A DNA stretch of 64,000 nucleotides from Streptomyces sindenensis (lineage in GTDB: Bacteria > Actinomycetota > Actinomycetes > Streptomycetales > Streptomycetaceae). The DNA lies in NCBI RefSeq assembly GCF_014649035.1, contig NZ_BMSG01000005.1, positions 186,001-250,000 of the forward strand, given 5' to 3'. Below the pieces are notes generated by a model. That model searched no databases. It was not told the DNA's origin and was given only the letters and a program-made list of their open reading frames with translations. Each line of letters opens with the position of its first letter. The stretch's first letter is position 1. Below, piece after piece: positions 42,595 to 52,126 of this stretch. Made by a program: the position numbers and the translations under genes.

Positions 42595-44720
42595 GCTCCA
42601 CCACTGAGCTTCTGAAGGGTGCGGCCGAGCTGTTCCCCGGCGAGGTCGTCACGCAGGCGCACGTGCGCCACCTGGACCTGCCGTTCGGCGCCGGGCGGTT
42701 CGCGCTCATCACGCTGGACAACGGCCTGGACCACACCAAGCCGACGACCTTCGGGCCGCAGTCGCTGGCGAACTTGAACGCCGCGATCGACCAGGTCGAG
42801 AAGGAGGCCGCCGAGGGCACCATCACCGGTGTCGGCCTCACCGGCAAGCCGTTCATCTTCGCGGTCGGCGCCGACCTCAAGGGCGTCGAGCTGCTGAGCC
42901 GTCACGAGGACGCGCTGGCGATCGGCAAGGGCGGCCACGACGTCTTCCGCCGGCTGTCCGGCCTCGCCGTCCCCACCTTCGCGTACTACAACGGCGCGGC
43001 GATGGGCGGCGGTGTCGAGGTCGGTCTGCACTGCACCTACCGCACCGTCTCCAAGGCGCTCCCGGCGTTCTCGCTGCCCGAGGTCTTCCTCGGTCTGGTC
43101 CCCGGCTGGGGCGGCTGCGTTCTGCTCCCGAACCTGATCGGCGCGGACCGCGCGGTCTCGGTGATCATCGAGAACTCGCTGAACCAGAACCGTCAGCTCA
43201 AGGGCAAGCAGGTCTTCGAGCTCGGCATCGCGGACGCGATCTTCGAGGGCGCGGACTTCCTGGAGCAGTCGCTCGTGTGGACCGCGAACGTGCTCAAGGG
43301 CTCGGTCGCGCCCCAGCGAGCCGAGGTCGACCGCGGTGACGCCTGGGACGCGGCTGTCGCCCGCGGCCGGGCCATCGCCGACTCCAAGGTGCACGGCGCG
43401 GCCCCGGCGGCGTACCGCGCGCTGGACATCATCGCGGCCGCCAAGGACGGCGACCTGTCCGCCGGCTTCGACGCCGAGGACCAGGCCCTCGCGGACCTGA
43501 TCATGGGCGGCGAGCTGCGCAGCGGCATCTACGCCTTCAACCTGGTCCAGAAGCGCGCCAAGCGCCCGGCCGGCGCCCCGGACAAGAACCTGGCCCGCCC
43601 GGTCACCAAGGTCGGCGTCGTCGGCGCGGGTCTGATGGCCTCGCAGCTGGCGCTGCTTTTCCTGCGCCGCCTGGAGGTCCCGGTCGTCCTCACGGACATC
43701 GACCAGGAGCGCGTCGACAAGGGTGTGGGCTACGTCCACGCCGAGATCGAGAAGCTGCTCGGCAAGGGCCGCATCAACCAGGACAAGGCCAACCGCCTCA
43801 AGGGCCTGGTCTCCGGTGTCCTCGACAAGGCCGAGGGCTTCGCGGACGCGGACTTCATCATCGAGGCCGTCTTCGAGGAGATCGGCGTCAAGCAGCAGGT
43901 GTTCGCGGAGGTCGAGGCGGTCGCCCCGGCGCACGCGATCCTCGCCACCAACACCTCCTCGCTGTCGGTGACCGAGATGGCGTCGAAGCTGAAGAACCCC
44001 GAGCGGGTCGTCGGCTTCCACTTCTTCAACCCGGTCGCGGTCCTCCCCCTGCTGGAGATCGTGCGCGGCGAGCAGACCGACGACGCCTCGCTGGCCACCG
44101 CGTTCGGTGTGGCCCGGAAGCTGAAGAAGACCGCGGTCCTGGTGAAGGACGCCCCGGCGTTCGTCGTCAACCGCATCCTCACCCGCTTCATGGGCGAGAT
44201 CCAGAACGTCATCGACGAGGGCACCCCGGTCGAGGTCGCGGAGAAGGCCGTCGAGCCGCTCGGCCTGCCGATGTCCCCGCTGGTGCTTCTGGAGCTGGTC
44301 GGCCCGGCCATCGGCCTGCACGTCTCCGAGACCCTGAACCGCGCCTTCCCGGAGCGCTTCACCGTCTCCGAGAACCTGGCCGCGGTCGTCAAGGCCGGCA
44401 AGCGCGGCTTCTACGTCTACGACTCCGGCGCGCCGGTCCTCGACCCCGAGGTCGCCGCGCTCCTCAAGCAGGGCGACACCGTCCTGACCGAGGAGCAGAC
44501 CCGCGACCGCGTGCTCGACGCGGTGGCGCAGGAGATCGGCCTGATGCTGGAGGAGGGCGTCGTCGCCGAGGCCCAGGACATCGACCTGTGCCTGATCACC
44601 GGTGCAGGCTGGCCCTTCCACCTGGGCGGCATCACGCCGTACCTGGACCGTGAGGGCGTCTCCCAGCGGGTGAACGGCAAGCCGTTCCTCGCGCCGGGCG
44701 TGGCGAGCGTCCCGGCGTAA
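42591..44720 (+). CDS. fadB: Fatty-acid oxidation complex alpha subunit (enoyl-CoA hydratase/3-hydroxyacyl-CoA dehydrogenase)
   Basis: 709-aa bifunctional protein from the GTG overlapping the thiolase stop. The N-terminal crotonase domain (to about 300) shows FIFAVGADLKGVELLSRH (oxyanion hole) and FSLPEVFLGLVPGWGG with the catalytic Glu. The 3-hydroxyacyl-CoA dehydrogenase part starts at VGVVGAGLMASQLALLFLRR (NAD-binding) and contains ATNTSSLSVTEMA, VVGFHFFNPVAVLPLLEIVR (catalytic His) and KDAPAFVVNRILTRF. A strong terminator follows. Confidence 0.96.
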   Translation: MSSTTELLKGAAELFPGEVVTQAHVRHLDLPFGAGRFALITLDNGLDHTKPTTFGPQSLANLNAAIDQVEKEAAEGTITGVGLTGKPFIFAVGADLKGVELLSRHEDALAIGKGGHDVFRRLSGLAVPTFAYYNGAAMGGGVEVGLHCTYRTVSKALPAFSLPEVFLGLVPGWGGCVLLPNLIGADRAVSVIIENSLNQNRQLKGKQVFELGIADAIFEGADFLEQSLVWTANVLKGSVAPQRAEVDRGDAWDAAVARGRAIADSKVHGAAPAAYRALDIIAAAKDGDLSAGFDAEDQALADLIMGGELRSGIYAFNLVQKRAKRPAGAPDKNLARPVTKVGVVGAGLMASQLALLFLRRLEVPVVLTDIDQERVDKGVGYVHAEIEKLLGKGRINQDKANRLKGLVSGVLDKAEGFADADFIIEAVFEEIGVKQQVFAEVEAVAPAHAILATNTSSLSVTEMASKLKNPERVVGFHFFNPVAVLPLLEIVRGEQTDDASLATAFGVARKLKKTAVLVKDAPAFVVNRILTRFMGEIQNVIDEGTPVEVAEKAVEPLGLPMSPLVLLELVGPAIGLHVSETLNRAFPERFTVSENLAAVVKAGKRGFYVYDSGAPVLDPEVAALLKQGDTVLTEEQTRDRVLDAVAQEIGLMLEEGVVAEAQDIDLCLITGAGWPFHLGGITPYLDREGVSQRVNGKPFLAPGVASVPA

Positions 44721-44738
44721 GCACCCGCCGGTACGGGC

Positions 44739-44772
44739 CCGGCCCGCACACCCCTCGGGGTGTGCGGGCCGG
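44739..44772 (+). terminator. Strong hairpin terminator after fadB
   Basis: 15-bp perfect stem (44739-44753 with 44758-44772) and a CTCG loop directly after fadB; it also faces the end of the leftward SGNH gene and probably serves both. Confidence 0.85.
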
Positions 44773-44792
44773 TTCGCGTTCCGGGGCCGCGG

Positions 44793-46184
44793 TCAGCGGC
44801 CCCCGCTGAACGGGAGGTGGTCGCAGGCCTCGGAGCAGGCCGCCCGGGCGCTGACGGACTGCCGGATCCAGTTTCCCTCCGGTACGCCGTGCACCCGCAG
44901 GGTGAGCCGGGCCGGCCGGGAGTGGATGGCGCTGAAGATCGCCACGAACTCGACGGTGTAGGTGCCCGGTTTCCAGTCGTGCGGGTGGGTCACCTTCCAG
45001 GTGCCGTCCTCGGCCACCGGGGCGGAGGCGATCAGCCGGCCGCCTTCGAGCACCATCACCTTCGTGACACCCGCGGCGGCCGTCCCCGAGAAGCGGGGGC
45101 GCGCACCGCTCAGCGCTCCCTCCCTGGGGCCGAGGACCACGGGCGGTTCGACGGAGTCCCGCACGGTGAAGGCCACCGTGGAGAGGGGGGTCACCCCCTG
45201 CGGGTGGTAGCCGACCACCTGGACGAGATGGTCGCCCGCGGCCCAGTTCAGCACCCGTCGCCACTGCCACCGCCCGTCGGCGTTGACGCGAGTACCGCCG
45301 AGGTAGCCGCCGTTCTCGAAGAACACCACATAGCTCGTCCCGGCCTCGGCCGTGCCGGAGAACTTCTGCATGGCTCCGGTCAGCTGCCCCGGTGCGGGCC
45401 GTTCCACCACCGGCGCGGCCCCCGTGCGCACCTCGCTGTACAGAGCGAACTCCGGCTTCTCCACCGTGAATTCGGTGAGCACCGGAGGGTATTCGGGTGC
45501 CGTGGCGAGCGTGTTCACGTCGACGAGCCCGGGCGGCAGGTCGCGGGACTCGTGCAGGGCGATCGCCACCATCCGGGCCACGGCCCTGCCTCCCGCCTCG
45601 TTGAAGTGGGACGAGTCGATGATGCCCTCGGGGTGACGGGGGTGCTCGCCGGCGTCGATCCAGCGGAAGAAGTGACGCGCCCGCTGCGGACCCAGCTCCG
45701 CCAGCCACCCTGTCGTGAACGCTCCCAGGTCGACCAGGGCCGTCCCGGTCTCGGCGGCCACCTCACGCATCAGATCGGGGTACTCGCCCCGGGTGTCGGC
45801 CACCTCGCCCTCGGCCGTGAAGGCGCACCGGGCGGCGGGGGTCACCAGGACGGGGAAGGCGCCCTCGGCCCTGATCCCGTCGATGTAGAGGTAGAGGAAC
45901 TCCTTGAACTCCCTCGGCCCGTGGTAGCGCAGGGGGTTGTCGATGCGCTGTTCGACCCCGCCGAGGTTGACCAGGACCAGATCGCCGGGGGCCAGCAGAT
46001 TCAGCAGGGTGGCCAGCCGGTCGGTGAAGTAGGTCCGCAGCGTCATCGCGTCGCGGGCGTAGTTGCGCACCTCGTGGTACGGCGTCAGGAATTCCGCGAG
46101 AAACTGTCCCCAGCCCGCGAGAGGGGCTTCCTCCGGCGTGCGTGGCGCGGCCACGGAGTTCCCGACTATGCAGATCTTGCTCAT
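44793..46184 (-). CDS. SGNH/GDSL esterase with two C-terminal Ig-like domains
   Basis: 463-aa protein from the ATG at 46184. Block I is KICIVGNSVAAP (Ser in GNS), a central block is NLGGVEQRIDNP, and the last block is IIDSSHFNEAGGRAVARM with the Asp/His pair DSSH. This layout is close to rhamnogalacturonan acetylesterase-type enzymes. Two repeated beta-domains follow: FSGTAEAGTSYVVFFENGGY and FSGTAAAGVTKVMVLEGGRL, each ending with a W-rich strand. No signal peptide is seen, so it may act on cytosolic glycan precursors or leave by another route. It lies 49 bp downstream of the GT4-stealth gene, suggesting an O-acyl-modifying role on the same glycopolymer (inference). Confidence 0.85.
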   Translation of the reverse strand: MSKICIVGNSVAAPRTPEEAPLAGWGQFLAEFLTPYHEVRNYARDAMTLRTYFTDRLATLLNLLAPGDLVLVNLGGVEQRIDNPLRYHGPREFKEFLYLYIDGIRAEGAFPVLVTPAARCAFTAEGEVADTRGEYPDLMREVAAETGTALVDLGAFTTGWLAELGPQRARHFFRWIDAGEHPRHPEGIIDSSHFNEAGGRAVARMVAIALHESRDLPPGLVDVNTLATAPEYPPVLTEFTVEKPEFALYSEVRTGAAPVVERPAPGQLTGAMQKFSGTAEAGTSYVVFFENGGYLGGTRVNADGRWQWRRVLNWAAGDHLVQVVGYHPQGVTPLSTVAFTVRDSVEPPVVLGPREGALSGARPRFSGTAAAGVTKVMVLEGGRLIASAPVAEDGTWKVTHPHDWKPGTYTVEFVAIFSAIHSRPARLTLRVHGVPEGNWIRQSVSARAACSEACDHLPFSGGR

Positions 46185-46233
46185 GGGTTCGCCTCTCTCG
46201 CGATCACCTCTCCCGACTCGACGGCTGTGGACC

Positions 46234-49107
46234 TCACAGCGGCCAGTCGGGCAGGGTGCGCGCGTGGTACCGCTGATTGCGGGGTGAGCCGTATTCGAAT
46301 TGGCTCGCGATGGGGAAATAGCTCGGGAGGAACGCCGCCAGAATGGCGTCCTGTTCCTCCTCGGGCACATCTCCGTCGTGGAAGTCGTTCAGACAGAAGA
46401 CGTCGTTCGGGCGGCTCGTCAGGATTCTGCTGAGCCTGGTGCGGTGCTCGCTCAGGCCCACGTTGACGAATCCGCAGGAAATGCTTCCGGGGACGCTTCT
46501 GCCGGTGTGGTAGGCGAAGTAGTGGTGGAGCGAGGAGGCGATCGACACGTCGCCGTGGCTGCGCAGCCTGCTCGCCGAGGTGGCGGCGACCTGCTCGGGA
46601 TAGGCGCGTTCCAGATCCTCCATGACGCTTCTGCGCAGGACGTAGGGCGCGTGGAGGAAGGAATGCGTGAGGGTCTGCCCGAAACTGTCCGCGATCAGCG
46701 CCCGGTTGTTCTTCGCCGCGCTGATGTTGAAGTCGTCGGTGGCCAGCGGGGGCACCATGGGGACCGCGGTGGGTGACGGGAAGTGCTTGGCCTGGCCGTT
46801 GCCGAGGAAGAACAGGCTCGGCATGACGGTACGCCCGATGAAGAAATCGTCGTTGAAATAGAGGAAGTGCTCCGAGAGGCCCTCGATGTGGTGGAGCCGG
46901 CTTTCGATCGCGTGCGAGTTGTACGTGGGCAGGGCGCCCTGGTCGCCGAAGATCTCCGTGTGGTCGACCACGCGGACCCGGTGGTGCGTGGGGTCCAGCC
47001 AGGACGGGACCTGCCGGTCGGTGACGATGTAGATGTTCCGGATCCACGGGGCGTACATGTCGATGGAGCGGAGCGAGTAGCGCAGTTCGTCACGGCTGCG
47101 GAAGCGGGCGGCGCTGGCGGCGGCGTCCACCGTCTCCAGTCCCGCCATGGCGAGCACCTGGTTCTTCCGCTCCAGCCACTGCACATCGGATCCGTCGACC
47201 CAGGTGTACACGGCGTCGACCGGGAAGCCGACGTCGCCGTGGAGCGGTTGCGCGAAGGCGTTGATGGTCGGGTAGGTCCGGCCGGAGAGGACCGTCGAGG
47301 CGCGCCCCAGGGAGTGCTGCGAGATCCGGTCGCCAATCAGGGTGCGGGTGGGCGCCACCAGGGTGTCGCTCTCCTCGGGATCGTTGTCCCAGAAGGAGAT
47401 CGTGCAGCCGTACACCGCGCCCAGACGCAGGGTGCGGGAGGTCGACACGGCGTTCCGGTAGACGCGGACGCCGGAGCACGGCTGGCCGAGGTGGTCGCCG
47501 AGGAGGCCGGCGAGCGTGGTGGTGACCGGGTTCTGCCGGTCGTTGAGAAGGGCGGTGTAGACGGCTTCGTACTGGTACATCCCGCTCAGCGATTTGAGCA
47601 CCGCCTCCCGGAACGAAGCGTGCACGGCGACCGTCCGCCGCACCATCGTGTCGCGGACCAGGAGATACGGAATGTCCGCGGCCTCCAGCGCGGAGGCGGC
47701 GAGCGCCAGGTTGGCCTGCACGATGTCGAACGGCGACTCAGCGTCCACGACCCGGCACAACTGGCCGCCGTCCTTGACCAGTTCGGGCCGCCGCTTGGCG
47801 ACCTGCTGCTCCAGCTGGCGGTGGGCGCCGGAGCGGACCTGGCTCGGCGGGGCGGCGGTGGCGGCCGTCGCGGCGCCTTCCGGGCCGCTGTGGGCGGCGT
47901 GCAGGGCCAGCCGGTCCGCCTTCGCCGCGCCCCGGCCGCCGTGGTCCCGGTCCTCGACCAGGGCCTGGAAGAACGCCTCCCACCGCGCGGTGACCAGGGG
48001 CGGCGCGAACCGGGTGATGGAATCGGCCGCCGCCGCGCCCATCCGGTGCCGCATCGGGCCGTCGGACATCAGCTGGTGGAGCCGCCCGGCCAGCGCCTCG
48101 ACGTCGCCGGGCGGTACGAGGATGCCCGACTGCCCGTCCAGCACGATCTCGCGCGGTCCGTTGGGGCAGTCGTAGGACACCACGGGGACCCCGGCCGCCT
48201 GCGCCTCCATGAGCACCAGGGGGAACGCCTCGTTCTTCGACGTCATCAGGGCGATGCTCGCCTTGGCCCATTCCTCCGCCAGATGCGGCGAGTTCCCGTT
48301 GAGCTGCACGCTGCTCTGCAGGCCCAGCTGGGCGATCTGCCGTCGCAGGGCACCGCTCAACGGCCCGTCGCCGAAGATCCTGAGCGTCCAGGCGGGGTGG
48401 TGGGGGGCCAGCAGCGCCCAGGCGTCGAGTGCCTGGTCGAGCTGCTTCTCACCGACGAGCCGGCCCGCGATCACCACTGTCCGGGTCTCCAGCGTGGAGC
48501 GCGGCCGGAACCCCGCGGGGAGCGCGTTCGGCACCACCTCGATGCGCGGTGCGGTCGCGCCGAGCGTCTCCGCGAACCAGTCCCGCGTACGGTCGCTGAG
48601 CACGGCGAGGGCGTCCAGCCGGGCCGCGTGGCGGAGCAACGGCTCGCCGCTGGTGCCGCGCAGCTCGGAGACCCGGTGCTCCTGGTGCACCGTGATGACC
48701 TCGGCCGGGGCGAGCTGCACGGCGAGCGCCATGAGGGCCGGGGTGGTGGTGATCAGGATGTCCGTGTCGGTGCGCTCCAGCGCCAGGCCGAGTTCGATGT
48801 CGGAGAGCCGGTTGAACGCGGCTTCCCAGGCGCGGTCGACCAGGCCGCTCGGCTGCTGGGCGAGGGCCGCGTGGACGGATTCGTCGAGATCGGTGCGGCG
48901 CACCGGCCGCTGCGTCCGGCCGGTCATGTCGACGAGGTAGTCGACCCGGACCCGTTCGTCGGGCGAGAAGAAGAGTTCGGGCTTGCTCTTGAAGACGCTC
49001 AGGACCCGTACGTCGTGGCGGTCGGCGAGTTCGGCGGCCTGGTTGAACACGGCCCGTTCCGTGCCGCCGACGGCGTCGGCGGTGGTCAGCAGAAAAGTGA
49101 TCTTCAC
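46234..49107 (-). CDS. Fusion of GT4 glycosyltransferase and stealth-type sugar-phosphate transferase
   Basis: 957-aa two-enzyme protein from the GTG at 49107, overlapping the preceding stop. Residues 1-400 are a GT-B glycosyltransferase: ITFLLTTADAVGGTERAVFN (glycine-rich start), VVIAGRLVGEKQLDQALDAW, and the EX7E region NEAFPLVLMEAQAAGVPVVS. After a linker, the second half has stealth signatures: FPVDAVYTWVDGSDVQWLER (CR1), RDELRYSLRSIDMYAPWIRN (CR2), SRLRSHGDVSIASSLHHYFA (CR3) and DVFCLNDF (CR4). Stealth proteins transfer hexose-1-phosphate to make phosphodiester-linked capsule-like polymers. One chain could thus add both a sugar and a sugar-phosphate. Confidence 0.9.
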   Translation of the reverse strand: MKITFLLTTADAVGGTERAVFNQAAELADRHDVRVLSVFKSKPELFFSPDERVRVDYLVDMTGRTQRPVRRTDLDESVHAALAQQPSGLVDRAWEAAFNRLSDIELGLALERTDTDILITTTPALMALAVQLAPAEVITVHQEHRVSELRGTSGEPLLRHAARLDALAVLSDRTRDWFAETLGATAPRIEVVPNALPAGFRPRSTLETRTVVIAGRLVGEKQLDQALDAWALLAPHHPAWTLRIFGDGPLSGALRRQIAQLGLQSSVQLNGNSPHLAEEWAKASIALMTSKNEAFPLVLMEAQAAGVPVVSYDCPNGPREIVLDGQSGILVPPGDVEALAGRLHQLMSDGPMRHRMGAAAADSITRFAPPLVTARWEAFFQALVEDRDHGGRGAAKADRLALHAAHSGPEGAATAATAAPPSQVRSGAHRQLEQQVAKRRPELVKDGGQLCRVVDAESPFDIVQANLALAASALEAADIPYLLVRDTMVRRTVAVHASFREAVLKSLSGMYQYEAVYTALLNDRQNPVTTTLAGLLGDHLGQPCSGVRVYRNAVSTSRTLRLGAVYGCTISFWDNDPEESDTLVAPTRTLIGDRISQHSLGRASTVLSGRTYPTINAFAQPLHGDVGFPVDAVYTWVDGSDVQWLERKNQVLAMAGLETVDAAASAARFRSRDELRYSLRSIDMYAPWIRNIYIVTDRQVPSWLDPTHHRVRVVDHTEIFGDQGALPTYNSHAIESRLHHIEGLSEHFLYFNDDFFIGRTVMPSLFFLGNGQAKHFPSPTAVPMVPPLATDDFNISAAKNNRALIADSFGQTLTHSFLHAPYVLRRSVMEDLERAYPEQVAATSASRLRSHGDVSIASSLHHYFAYHTGRSVPGSISCGFVNVGLSEHRTRLSRILTSRPNDVFCLNDFHDGDVPEEEQDAILAAFLPSYFPIASQFEYGSPRNQRYHARTLPDWPL

Positions 49108-50060
49108 GAGAGTCTCCGCCCGGCTTCGGGCATACGACTGCACGTCACGCGGAAGTTGCCCGCGGGCGTGTAGCGGGGGTGGACCAGCAGGGGCGTCTGC
49201 CCTCGGGGGGCGACGCCGGCCTGGCTCATGGCGAAGACGCGCTGCGGATTGCGGACATCGTGGAGCCTGCGGCCCAGCCTCATCGGGCGTCCGCCGGCCG
49301 AGCAGAAGGCGACGTCCCAGTGTTCGGTGGCCCTGCGCCGCGGCGTCATCTCCTCCAGGGGGGTGACGACGCGCCAGATCCCGTCGCCCAGTTCGCTCAG
49401 GGGTTGCCGGATCCTGCGTCCGGTGGCGGTGAACTCCGCCCAGGGCTCGTCGGCCCCGGTTCCGACGACACGGAAGTCGACGACGAGTCCGGTGTGGGAG
49501 AGGTCGACCTTCACCACCTCGGCGGAGGGCCGGGCCTGTGAGGTGACGACCCGGAGGTTGCCGGTCACGGTGCGGCCGAGGCGGTGGCGTCGCCCGCTGA
49601 CCGGGGAGACCGCCATGGGCATGGTCGGGCCGCCGTAGGGCTGCGGTGGTTCGACGAGGAGGAGCGGGATCCGCGCGGACCTGCGCCCCGAGCGGGTCGT
49701 GAGGGCGATCCGCCAGCGTCCGTCGGACAGCGGTACGCCTCCGGCCTCGGCGCCCAGCAGGACGGTGGCGTCCATGAGCAGACGGCCGTCCCGCTCCTCG
49801 TACACCCGGGCGGGGCTCTCGTACCGCCGCCGGCCGCGCTGGATCACCAGCCCGGCGTCCTCGGGGAGCCGCGCCGAGCGGGGCAGTTCCGCGTGCAGGT
49901 TGACCGTCTGCCCGTCCAGCACGGCGGCGTACAGCAGACGGGCGGCCCGCCCGGACCGCAGGGGCAGGAAGAGGCGCTGCATGAGCCACGACCGCAACGG
50001 GACGGCGCGGGCGGTGAGCCGTCGGCGGGCGGCCGCCAGGTGTCTGCGTCGAGGAATCAT
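49104..50060 (-). CDS. Uncharacterised protein of the stealth operon
   Basis: 318-aa protein whose ATG at 50060 overlaps the stealth stop and whose stop overlaps the next start, so it is translationally coupled on both sides. The Arg-rich N-terminus (MIPRRRHLAAARRRLTARAV) is followed by beta-strand-rich segments: LMDATVLLGAEAGGVPLSDG, GRWRIALTTRSGRRSARIPL, NLRVVTSQARPSAEVVKVDL. This alternation resembles the beta-sandwich modules that accompany glycan-synthesis enzymes. No catalytic motif is seen. An accessory or scaffold role for the two flanking stealth enzymes is inferred from coupling only. Confidence 0.75.
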   Translation of the reverse strand: MIPRRRHLAAARRRLTARAVPLRSWLMQRLFLPLRSGRAARLLYAAVLDGQTVNLHAELPRSARLPEDAGLVIQRGRRRYESPARVYEERDGRLLMDATVLLGAEAGGVPLSDGRWRIALTTRSGRRSARIPLLLVEPPQPYGGPTMPMAVSPVSGRRHRLGRTVTGNLRVVTSQARPSAEVVKVDLSHTGLVVDFRVVGTGADEPWAEFTATGRRIRQPLSELGDGIWRVVTPLEEMTPRRRATEHWDVAFCSAGGRPMRLGRRLHDVRNPQRVFAMSQAGVAPRGQTPLLVHPRYTPAGNFRVTCSRMPEAGRRLS

Positions 50061-51853
50061 GCCGCCGCTCCCAGCTCTGCGATACGTCGGGTCGGGGCGC
50101 CTTCGGCGCCGGGGAGCTCGAAGGGGCTCGGTACGGGGAAGTAGTCGTCGAGGAACCGTTTCACCATGCGCGCCTGCGCGTCCGGGTCCTCCGGTACGAC
50201 GGTGTCGTTGATACAGAAGGTGTCGAAGTCCCGGCGGGCCACCAGCCGGTCCAGCCGCCGCTGCGCCAGGGCGTCGCCGATGTCCACGTAGACGTACCGC
50301 AGGTTGCCGAGGGTCGCCCGTGCCTGGTGGTACGCGTAGTAGTGGTGCAGGGAGGAGGCGACGGGGATGTCGTGGGGCGAGCGGAACCGGGAGTTCTGGG
50401 TGACCCAGTGGGCCCGCCCGTAGGTCAGCTCGATCTCGGCGAGAACCGTTCTGCTGAGCGCGTGGGGCGTGTGCTTCATCTTCTGGGAGATGACCGTCCC
50501 GAACTGCTGGGCGATCAGACCGCGGCTGTTCTTTCCCGCCGCGTCCACCGGCAGGTCCTCGGGGGTGATCTGCCCGGAGGGGATGAGCGCCTTGGAGGTG
50601 AAGAACTTCGTCAGCCCGTTGGTGTGGAAGAAGTGCTCGGGTGTGACGGGCCGGCCGAAGAAGACGTCGTCGTTGAGGTAGAGGAAGTGCTCCGACAGCT
50701 CGGCTATGTGGTGCAGCTGGCTCTCGATGGCGTGCGAGTTGAACGTGGGCAGGGCGCCGGGGTCGGAGAAGATCTCGCGGTGGTCGACCACGCGCAGCCC
50801 CGGGTGGTCCGTGTTCAGCCAGCCGGGCGCCTGCCCCGCGGTGACCAGGTAGATGTTGCGCACCCAGGGCGCGTACTGGTGGATCGAGCGCAGCGAGTAG
50901 CGCAGTTCGTCCCGGCTGGTGTACCGGGCGCCGTTGTCCGCCTGTTCGTGCATTTCCTCGGCCCGGCCGGGGTCCAGGGAGCGGCGCACCGCGTCCTTGC
51001 CCGCGCGCCACACCGGGTCCGCGTCGTCCACCCAGGTGTAGACGACGTCGATCGGGAAGGCGTGGTCGCCGGGGAGCCGTGCGGTGAACTCGGGGACCGT
51101 ACGCGTGTAGCCGGTGTGGTACTGGCCGGGCACCAGGCTGAACAGCTTCTGCTCCGCCGTGCGCAGTTCGGTGCCGACCGGCAGCCGGGTGACGACGGCG
51201 TTGGGCCTGGGCGCGACGAGCGCGCCGTCCGACTCCGTCCAGAATTCCAGGTCGCATCCCGAGTCCGGGCCGAAGACGAGCTTGCCGGTCGGGTCGCAGA
51301 CGTTCCAGGTGAGCCGGAGCACCTGGCTGGAGCGGAGCCGGTTCCAGGTCTTCGCCGACGCTCCGGTACGCAACTGTCCGCCCGCCACGTCCCGGACATA
51401 GCCGGGGTTGCGTCCGAAGGCGATCTGGAGCACTTCCTCGACGTCCGCGCGGTGGCGCGCGGAGACGGCGACGCACGGGGTGTCCTTGCCGGTGCCGCGG
51501 ACGGCGAAGTAGTCGATCTCCGCGTCCTCCAGGACGGCGACGACCATGTGCAGGTTCCGCGCCCGCGCCGCCCACTCCGTGGCGCCCCTGACGACGACGG
51601 CCCGCACGTGTTTGCCGTCGATCCTGACGATACGCAGGGAGGCTTCCGTGCTGTGTCTGGCGGGGTTGCTGCGGCCTCCCAGCACACGCACGACGACCGC
51701 GGAGCGGAGGGAGTCGAACGTGGCCAGCAGATGCATGACCATGTTGCGCAACGGGACCGGAACGCGGCGCACGATGCGCCGGCGCGCCCGCACGGGGACC
51801 AGAGACCGGTAGGTGGAAACGAGCGAACTGGTCTCGGGGTTACTGACGCTCAC
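50057..51853 (-). CDS. Stealth-family sugar-phosphate transferase
   Basis: 598-aa protein from GTG at 51853 (GGAAG upstream; the adjacent GTG at 51856 is also possible). A 260-residue N-terminal domain, with RIVRRVPVPLRNMVMHLLAT near its start, precedes the conserved stealth core: IDVVYTWVDDADPVW (CR1, about 268), RDELRYSLRSIHQYAPWVRN (CR2), LNDDVFFGRPVTPEHFFH, SRFRSPHDIPVASSLHHYYA (CR3) and FDTFCINDT (CR4). Relatives include GlcNAc-1-phosphotransferase and capsule polymerases such as SacB/CpsY. It is the first gene of a coupled operon with its own promoter region at about 51968-52021. Confidence 0.92.
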   Translation of the reverse strand: MSVSNPETSSLVSTYRSLVPVRARRRIVRRVPVPLRNMVMHLLATFDSLRSAVVVRVLGGRSNPARHSTEASLRIVRIDGKHVRAVVVRGATEWAARARNLHMVVAVLEDAEIDYFAVRGTGKDTPCVAVSARHRADVEEVLQIAFGRNPGYVRDVAGGQLRTGASAKTWNRLRSSQVLRLTWNVCDPTGKLVFGPDSGCDLEFWTESDGALVAPRPNAVVTRLPVGTELRTAEQKLFSLVPGQYHTGYTRTVPEFTARLPGDHAFPIDVVYTWVDDADPVWRAGKDAVRRSLDPGRAEEMHEQADNGARYTSRDELRYSLRSIHQYAPWVRNIYLVTAGQAPGWLNTDHPGLRVVDHREIFSDPGALPTFNSHAIESQLHHIAELSEHFLYLNDDVFFGRPVTPEHFFHTNGLTKFFTSKALIPSGQITPEDLPVDAAGKNSRGLIAQQFGTVISQKMKHTPHALSRTVLAEIELTYGRAHWVTQNSRFRSPHDIPVASSLHHYYAYHQARATLGNLRYVYVDIGDALAQRRLDRLVARRDFDTFCINDTVVPEDPDAQARMVKRFLDDYFPVPSPFELPGAEGAPTRRIAELGAAA

Positions 51854-51967
51854 CACAGGTCTTCCGCACCATCCATACAGCTTCGGGGCCTCGGCCCACT
51901 CCCGCGCCTTCGTCTGGCGAGCAGCTCCGACCGCCGACGCCATCACTGGAGTCAGATGGCGGCCCGA

Positions 51968-52021
51968 GGATCTTCACACTTCAGCCACTGGCTGTCCATT
52001 TGGAAAAGGCGGATCTTCACA
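51968..52021 (-). promoter_or_regulatory. Promoter region of the stealth operon with a direct repeat
   Basis: GGATCTTCACA occurs at 51968-51978 and again at 52011-52021, 43 bp apart, in a stretch noticeably richer in A/T than its surroundings and about 115-170 bp upstream of the stealth start. It is the only plausible promoter area between this gene and the preceding one. The repeat may be a regulator site. Confidence 0.45.
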
Positions 52022-52093
52022 TCCGTTATCTACGCGCAACAGGGAGCATGAGCGACGGGCGGGAAAGGAGACCTCCTCCGCCCCCGTCACTCA

Positions 52094-52124
52094 CACGGGG
52101 CCCCTTGTCCCACGCGGCCCCGTG
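52094..52124 (-). terminator. Hairpin after the propeller-like gene
   Basis: CACGGGGCC (52094-52102) pairs with GGCCCCGTG (52116-52124), two bases beyond the stop of the leftward gene. It suggests that this gene and the stealth operon are separate transcripts. Confidence 0.6.
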
Positions 52125-52126
52125 GC

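Noticed and set aside
49108..49989. N-terminal extension of the GT4-stealth frame
   Set aside because: The extra 294 residues are Arg/Pro-rich, overlap the coupled upstream gene in another frame, and the GTG at 49107 has a good site and begins exactly at the glycosyltransferase fold.
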